A stretch of DNA of 64,000 bases from Micromonospora sediminicola (GTDB taxonomy: Bacteria; Actinomycetota; Actinomycetes; Mycobacteriales; Micromonosporaceae): positions 613,001 through 677,000 of the forward strand of contig NZ_FLRH01000004.1 of assembly GCF_900089585.1 (NCBI RefSeq), given 5' to 3'. Position 1 is the stretch's first letter, and every line of letters starts with the position of its first letter. A program made the position numbers and the translations under genes. Under the pieces are notes generated by a model that did no database searches, was not told where the DNA came from, and worked only from the letters and a program-made list of their open reading frames with translations. Of this stretch, positions 59,186 through 64,000 are shown in pieces.

Positions 59186-60900
59186 CCGCCGCACCGAACC
59201 CCCGGCACGAGCACGTCACGCCGTCGCTCGGGCTGACTCCGCTGTCCCGGGTCCGCCTCGACGAGCTGCTCCAGGAGATGCTCGACCGCGTCGGCGAGGT
59301 GATGACCAGCCGGGAACGCCTGCGTGCGCTGCTCGACGCGGTGGTCGGCATCGGCTCCGACCTCGACCTGCGCAGCACCCTGCAACGGATCGTGCAGTCC
59401 GCGTGCGACCTGGCCGGCGCCCGCTACGGCGCGCTCGGGGTGATCGGCCCCGACCGGATGCTGCACGACTTCATCGTCCACGGGATCAGCCCCGAGCTGC
59501 ACGCGAAGATCGGCGAGCTGCCGCACGGCCGGGGCGTGCTGGGCCTGCTCATCGACCACCCGAAGCCGGTGCGCATGCCGGACATCACCCAGCACCCGAA
59601 CTCGTACGGCTTCCCCCCGCACCACCCGCCGATGCACAGCTTCCTCGGCGTCCCGGTGCGCATCCGCGACCACGTCTGGGGCAACCTCTACCTGGCCGAG
59701 AAGCAGGGCGCCGCCGAGTTCACCGACGACGACGAGGAGATCGTGGTCGCGCTCGCCGCCGCGGCCGGCGTGGCGATCGAGAACGCCCGCCTCTACGCGC
59801 TGGCGCACCGCCGCGAACGCTGGCTCGCCGCCGCCGCCGAGATCACCTCGGTGCTGCTCGGCGAGGTGCGCCGCACCGACGCGCTGACGCTGGTCGCCCG
59901 GCGGGCCCGCGAGGTCGCCGAGGCCGAGCTGGCCCTGGTGCTGCTCTACGACGAGGACGAGGCGCAGTTCACCGTCGAGGTGGTCGACGGCACCGACCCG
60001 GTCGCCCGGGAACTGGTCGGCACGGTGCTGCCGGCCGACGAGACCAGCTTCGCCGGGGCGGTCACCGAGGGCCGGCACGAGCAGGTCGACGACCTGGCCG
60101 CCGCGGCGCCCTGGCCCCGACCGGTGATCGCCGGCCCGGCGGTGGTGTCCCCGCTGGCCGCCGCCGACACGCTGCACGGCGTGCTGGTGATCGCCCACCG
60201 GCCCGACCACGGCCCGGCCGCCGACGACGACCTCGCCCTGCTGGCCAGCTTCGCCGGGCAGGCCGCGCTGGCCATGGAACGGGCCCGCGGGCAGGAGGAA
60301 CGGGAACTGCTGGTGGTCCTGGAGGACCGCGAGCGGATCGCCCGTGACCTGCACGACGTGGTCATCCAGCGGCTGTTCGCCACCGGCCTGCAACTGCAGA
60401 GCGGGGCGATGAACGCCCGCCCCGAGGCGGCCAAGCGGATCAACCAGGCGGTCGACGACCTGGACGCCACCATCCGCGACATCCGCCGCACCATCTTCGA
60501 GCTGCGGACCCCGATGAGCGCGGCGCTGCGCACCGAGATCCGCGAGGCGATCGAGGTGGCCGCCGAGTCGCTGGGGTGGCGACCCGAGCTGGAGCTGGTC
60601 GGCCCGATCGACAGCGCCGTCCCGGACGAGCTGCGCCCCGAACTCACCGCCGTGCTGCGCGAGGCGCTGTCCAACGCCGTACGCCACGCGCACGCCGACC
60701 GGGTGGCGGTGCGGGTGGCGGTGGACGCCGGCCGGGTCGACGTCACGGTCACCGACGACGGGGTCGGCTGCGACCCGGAGGCGGCCCGCAGCGGCCTGGT
60801 CAACCTGCGGGAGCGGGCCGAGCGGCTGGGCGGGGAGTTCACGCTGCGCCGGGTGGAGCCGCACGGCACCGAGCTGCGCTGGCGCGTCCCGCTGGACTGA
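59182..60900 (+). CDS. devS: DevS/DosT-like double-GAF sensor histidine kinase
   Basis: 572 residues, GTG start. N-terminal LSRVRLDELLQEMLDRVGEV, GAF-A about 60-205 containing FPPHHPPMHSFLGVPVRIRD (His 147/148 lies where DosS has its haem ligand, H149), and GAF-B about 228-368. HisKA_3 with H391 in RIARDLHDVVIQRLF; ATPase motifs REALSNAVRHAHA and VTDDGVGCDP. The domain order and length are those of mycobacterial DosS/DosT, sensors of O2, NO and CO. Converges on the response regulator, rather than forming an operon with it. Confidence 0.88.
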   Translation: MTAAPNPRHEHVTPSLGLTPLSRVRLDELLQEMLDRVGEVMTSRERLRALLDAVVGIGSDLDLRSTLQRIVQSACDLAGARYGALGVIGPDRMLHDFIVHGISPELHAKIGELPHGRGVLGLLIDHPKPVRMPDITQHPNSYGFPPHHPPMHSFLGVPVRIRDHVWGNLYLAEKQGAAEFTDDDEEIVVALAAAAGVAIENARLYALAHRRERWLAAAAEITSVLLGEVRRTDALTLVARRAREVAEAELALVLLYDEDEAQFTVEVVDGTDPVARELVGTVLPADETSFAGAVTEGRHEQVDDLAAAAPWPRPVIAGPAVVSPLAAADTLHGVLVIAHRPDHGPAADDDLALLASFAGQAALAMERARGQEERELLVVLEDRERIARDLHDVVIQRLFATGLQLQSGAMNARPEAAKRINQAVDDLDATIRDIRRTIFELRTPMSAALRTEIREAIEVAAESLGWRPELELVGPIDSAVPDELRPELTAVLREALSNAVRHAHADRVAVRVAVDAGRVDVTVTDDGVGCDPEAARSGLVNLRERAERLGGEFTLRRVEPHGTELRWRVPLD

Positions 60901-60907
60901 CCGGGGG

Positions 60908-61546
60908 TCAGTGGGTCTTGCCGAGCAGCCGGGTGGCCAGCACCGCCGCCTGGGTGCGCCGCTCCAGACCCAGCTTCGCCAGCACGCTGGAGACGTAGTT
61001 CTTCACCGTCTTCTCGGCCAGGAACATCTTGCCGGCGATCTCCCGGTTGGTGAGCCCCTCCGCCACGTACTCCAGGATCCGCCGCTCCTGCTCGGTGAGC
61101 GACTTCAGCTCCCGGGGCTGCTCCACGCCGCTGCGGATGCGCTCCAGCACCCGGGTGGTGATCGCCGGGTCGAGCAGGGACTGCCCGGCCGCCACCCGGC
61201 GGACGGCGTCCACCAGGTCGGTGCCGCGGATCTGCTTGAGCACGTAGCCGGCGGCACCGGCCATGATCGCCGCGAACAGCGCCTCGTCGTCCTCGTACGA
61301 GGTGAGGATCAGCCCCTTGATCGACGAGTCGACGGCCCGCACGTCCCGGCAGACGTCGATGCCGTTGCCGTCGGGCAGCCGGGCGTCGAGGATCGCCACG
61401 TCGGGGCGGAGCGCGGGGATGCGCCGCGCCGCCTCCTGGGCGAGGCCGGACTCGCCGACCACCTCGATGTCGCCGCTGCTCTGCAGCAGGTCGGCAAGGC
61501 CACGACGGACGACCTCGTGGTCGTCGAGCAGGAACACCCGGATCAT
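60908..61546 (-). CDS. devR: DevR/DosR-like NarL-family response regulator
   Basis: 212 residues from ATG 61546. Receiver: FLLDDHEVVRRGL with D8 and D9, AILDARLPDGNG with D54, T82 in LILTSYEDD, K104 in GYVLKQIRG; these are exactly the M. tuberculosis DevR positions. LuxR-type HTH: LTEQERRILEYVAEGLTNRE then IAGKMFLAEKTVKNYVSSVL and LGLERRTQAAV, again DevR-like. It is the probable regulator of the Usp, Acg, ATPase and phosphoketolase genes. Tail-to-tail with the kinase, 7 bp apart. Confidence 0.92.
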   Translation of the reverse strand: MIRVFLLDDHEVVRRGLADLLQSSGDIEVVGESGLAQEAARRIPALRPDVAILDARLPDGNGIDVCRDVRAVDSSIKGLILTSYEDDEALFAAIMAGAAGYVLKQIRGTDLVDAVRRVAAGQSLLDPAITTRVLERIRSGVEQPRELKSLTEQERRILEYVAEGLTNREIAGKMFLAEKTVKNYVSSVLAKLGLERRTQAAVLATRLLGKTH

Positions 61547-61636
61547 CCGTCCTTTCTACCGGCTCCCCCGCAGCGGCGCACGGGTCGAAGGTCCCGACCG
61601 TCCCGCGTCGCCGGGCCGGTCGGACCTCCCCAGGTG

Positions 61637-61652
61637 GGGACCTCCGGCCCTG
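61637..61652. promoter_or_regulatory. Candidate DevR-type box upstream of second Acg gene
   Basis: GGGACCTCCGGCCCTG lies 93 bp before the Acg start and 91 bp upstream of the devR start. It also overlaps a palindrome (AGGTCCCC/GGGGACCT type). See the matching site at 51976. Confidence 0.5.
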
Positions 61653-61729
61653 CTCACGGCGCACGCCGGTGACGCACCGTGGGGGTGGACCGACCGGCCG
61701 GCCGGGCACCGCACGGAGGGAGCACGACC

Positions 61730-62704
61730 ATGACGACCGGATACACCGTCCCGCAGCTGCGGGCCGCGGTCGCCGACGCGGTACGCGCGCCGTCGCTGCA
61801 CAACACCCAGCCGTGGCGGTTCCGGCTGCACGACGGCGGCATCGAGGTCGCGGTCGACCCGCTGCGCGGGCTGCCGGCCACCGACCCCAGCGGCTGGGGC
61901 GCGCGGATCGCCTGCGGGGCGGCCCTGTTCAACCTGCGGCTGGCGCTCGCCGTGGCGGGCACCCCGGCCACGGTCCGGCTGCGCCCGTACCCGGCCGACC
62001 CGGACGTGGTGGCCCGGCTGGTGCCCGACGTGCCGCGCCGGCCCACCCCGACCGAGCAGAGCCTGTACGCGGCGATCGGCCGCCGGTTCAGCAACCGGGC
62101 CCCGTTCTGGCCCGACCCGGTGCCGGCCGAGGCCCGCTGGCGCCTCGGCGAGGCGGCCCGGGCCGAGCAGTGCTGGCTGGAACTGGTCATCGGCACCAGC
62201 GCGGTCAACGCGCTCGCCGAGGTGGCCCGCAGCGCGCACCGGGTGCTGGAACGCGACCCGGCGTACGTCGCCGAGCGGGTGGAGTGGATCCGCTCGGAGC
62301 CCTCGCCCGACGGGGTGCCCGCCGTGGCCGGCGGGCCGCAGAGCGAGCCGCAGGACCTGCTGCCGCAACGCGGATTCGGCGGCCGCAACCGCGCCCCGGG
62401 GCGGGACTTCGAGCCGGAGCCGCTGGTCGCCGTGCTCGGCACCGCCGGCAACACCGCCACCGACCAGGTCGTCGCCGGGCAGGCGTTGCAACGGGTGCTG
62501 CTCACCGCCACCGACGCCGGGCTCAGCGCCTCGATGCTCTCCCAGCCGATCGAGGTCCCGGCGGCGCGGGAGGCGCTGCGGCTGTCCCTGGGCCGCTTCG
62601 GCACCCCGCAGATGGTGATGCGGGTCGGGTACGGCCAGCCGGGCCGCGCCACCCCGCGCCGCCCGGTCGAGGAGGTGCTCGACCTGCCGGTCGTGCCGGC
62701 CTGA
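61730..62704 (+). CDS. Acg-family FMN-binding protein (second copy)
   Basis: 324 residues from ATG 61730 with GGAGGGA upstream. Acg features: VRAPSLHNTQPWRFRL at 18-33, CGAALFNLRLALAVAG, RRFSNRAPF, LQRVLLTATDAGLSASMLSQPIEVP, and RVGYGQPG. More diverged from the first copy than expected of a recent duplicate. Divergent from devR, with the candidate box between them, as expected for an autoregulated dormancy locus. Confidence 0.9.
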   Translation: MTTGYTVPQLRAAVADAVRAPSLHNTQPWRFRLHDGGIEVAVDPLRGLPATDPSGWGARIACGAALFNLRLALAVAGTPATVRLRPYPADPDVVARLVPDVPRRPTPTEQSLYAAIGRRFSNRAPFWPDPVPAEARWRLGEAARAEQCWLELVIGTSAVNALAEVARSAHRVLERDPAYVAERVEWIRSEPSPDGVPAVAGGPQSEPQDLLPQRGFGGRNRAPGRDFEPEPLVAVLGTAGNTATDQVVAGQALQRVLLTATDAGLSASMLSQPIEVPAAREALRLSLGRFGTPQMVMRVGYGQPGRATPRRPVEEVLDLPVVPA

Positions 62705-62760
62705 CCCGCGCCACCCGACCGCAGCGACAGCGGTCGATCCGGTGGTACGGTGACGCCGGC

Positions 62761-64000
62761 ATGGTCAGTTATCGGATCCTGGGCCCGCTCGAGGTGACCC
62801 GGGCCGGGCAGCCGGTCCCGCTGCGCAGCCCCCGACAGCGGGCGGTCCTGGCCGTCCTGCTGGTGCACGCCGGCCGCGTCGCCTCGTTGGACGTGCTGCT
62901 CGCCGCGCTCTGGGGCGACGACCCGCCGGAGACCGCCGTCGGCCAGGTGCAGACGCTGATCTGGCGGTTACGCGGCGCGCTCGGCGACGCCATCGACACC
63001 CGACCCGGCGGCTACCGCCTCACCGTCGCCCCCGCCGACCTCGACGCCACCGTGTTCACCGCCACCGCCGCCGAGGCCGCCGCGCTGGCCGCCGCCGGGC
63101 AACCGGCCGAGGCGTCCCGCCGCTACGGCGACGCGCTCGACGCCTGGCGCGGGCCGGTGCTGGCCGACGTGCGACTGCCCGCCCACCCGGGGGTCGCGGG
63201 CTTCCACGCCGCCGTGGCCGAGCTGACCGAGCAGCGACTCGCCGTCGAGCGGGACCGGATCGACGTCGAGTTCGGCCTCGGCCGGCACGTCGAGCTGATC
63301 CCCCGGCTGTACCGCATGGTGCGCGACGAACCACTCCGGGAGGAGCTGCGGGAACGACTGATGCGGGCGCTGCACCTGGCCGGTCGGCGGGCCGAGGCGC
63401 TGGAGGTCTACCGGCAGGGTCGCGCCGCCGGTGTCGCCGCCCTGGGCCTGGAACCCGGCCCGTCGTTGCGGGCGCTGCACGGGCGCATCCTCGACGGGGA
63501 CCCGCTGCTCGACGACGCCCGCCCGCCCCCACCCCCCGCCGCCCAGCTGCCGATGGACGCCCCCGACTTCGTCGACCGGGGCGAGGTGGCCGCCGGCCTG
63601 GTGGCCCGGCTGACCGCCGAGCCGGGCACCGCGCCGCGGGTCGTCGCCGTGTCCGGCGTCGCCGGCGGCGGCAAGACCACCCTCGCCGTCCACGTGGGAC
63701 ACCGGGCCCGGGCGGCCTTCCCCGACGGGCAGCTCTTCGTCGACCTGCGGGGCGGCGGCGAGCCTCTCGACCCGGGCGCGGTGCTCGGCCGGTTCCTCCA
63801 GGCCCTCGGCGAGGAACCCCGCGCCGTGCCCGCCGGCACGGACGACCGGGCCGCGCTGTTCCGCGCCCGCACCGCCGGGCGACGACTGCTGGTGGTGCTG
63901 GACAACGCGGCCGGCGAGAACCAGGTCCGCCACCTGCTGCCCGCCGAACCCGCCTGCGCGGTGCTGATCACCGCACGGCGCCGGCTCACCGCCCTGCCCG
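62761..64000 (+). CDS. SARP/AfsR-type regulator with BTAD and NB-ARC domains (3' end outside window)
   Basis: At least 413 residues from ATG 62761, open at the window end. OmpR-like DNA-binding domain: YRILGPLEVTRAGQPVPL, PRQRAVLAVLLVHAG, ALWGDDPPETAVGQVQTLIW, PGGYRL. BTAD at about 98-245: LTEQRLAVERDRIDVEFGLG, REELRERLMRALHLAGRRAEALEVYR (in parts). NB-ARC: Walker A GVAGGGKT, LLVVLDNA Walker B, LITARRRL. This is the AfsR/SARP layout that controls secondary metabolism; its targets are unknown and may lie beyond the right edge. Confidence 0.9.
   Translation, partial: MVSYRILGPLEVTRAGQPVPLRSPRQRAVLAVLLVHAGRVASLDVLLAALWGDDPPETAVGQVQTLIWRLRGALGDAIDTRPGGYRLTVAPADLDATVFTATAAEAAALAAAGQPAEASRRYGDALDAWRGPVLADVRLPAHPGVAGFHAAVAELTEQRLAVERDRIDVEFGLGRHVELIPRLYRMVRDEPLREELRERLMRALHLAGRRAEALEVYRQGRAAGVAALGLEPGPSLRALHGRILDGDPLLDDARPPPPPAAQLPMDAPDFVDRGEVAAGLVARLTAEPGTAPRVVAVSGVAGGGKTTLAVHVGHRARAAFPDGQLFVDLRGGGEPLDPGAVLGRFLQALGEEPRAVPAGTDDRAALFRARTAGRRLLVVLDNAAGENQVRHLLPAEPACAVLITARRRLTALP

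Noticed and set aside
1..64000. CRISPR array or complete insertion sequence
   Set aside because: No regularly spaced short repeats and no intact transposase with terminal repeats were seen.
62761..64000. Start of a biosynthetic gene cluster
   Set aside because: A SARP-type regulator alone is not enough; no biosynthetic enzymes are present in the window.

Overview
The window is very GC-rich, densely coded actinomycete DNA. SsgB- and Spo0M-type sporulation genes, many F420/FMN enzymes, GTG starts, and two copies of a GTTAAG-aGGGGCCCC-type repeat that I associate with Micromonospora/Salinispora point to a filamentous sporulating member of Micromonosporaceae, probably Micromonospora. The genus is inferred, not proven.

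Region 1-4000 is an accessory-looking tract: visibly lower GC, loose coding, a decayed transposase tail, a HEPN-type protein, a two-TM/beta-rich membrane protein, a SUKH protein and two small unknowns. It abuts the 3' end of a tRNA-Val(CAC) at 4001-4072, the usual position of an integrated element. From 4123 on the DNA looks like ordinary chromosome.

4.1-14.2 kb: a TIGR02611-type membrane protein, ssgB, an SDR/AraC pair, then an organosulfur module. In the module a 25-codon leader peptide ending in Cys precedes a six-gene minus-strand operon (lipoprotein, ATPase, permease, FMN monooxygenase, flavin reductase, nitroreductase). It is flanked by a cysteine-less Rrf2 regulator. 14-26 kb holds a K+ channel, VOC/MarR pair, TPR/FN3 protein, OmpR-type two-component system, LolA-like protein, HelD, and spo0M.

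25.8-41.5 kb: a galactoside/galactomannan theme. DeoR regulator and GH42 beta-galactosidase diverge from an ABC importer plus GH36 alpha-galactosidase; a secreted GH5 mannanase with CBM2 lies further on. Between them are HxlR/RidA, a DGPF (YCII)/ECF42-type sigma pair and an NB-ARC/TPR STAND ATPase. The alpha-galactosidase carries a copy of the genus repeat in frame inside its coding sequence.

41.6-51 kb: F420 oxidoreductase, small membrane proteins, EEP hydrolase, double-PAP2 phosphatase, YihY protein, lipid kinase, a Clp_N/HTH pair divergent from a PP2C phosphatase, and a TetR/SDR operon.

51.1-62.7 kb is the most coherent system: a DevR/DevS(DosR)-like hypoxia/dormancy island. It has two tandem-Usp proteins, phosphoketolase, a P1B-type ATPase with a C-terminal hemerythrin domain, two Acg-family flavoproteins, a double-GAF sensor kinase and a response regulator that keeps DevR residues D8, D9, D54, T82 and K104 at identical positions. 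A 16-bp motif, GGGACCnnCGGCCCTG, occurs upstream of both the phosphoketolase and one Acg gene and is a candidate regulator box. The window ends inside a SARP/AfsR-type regulator.
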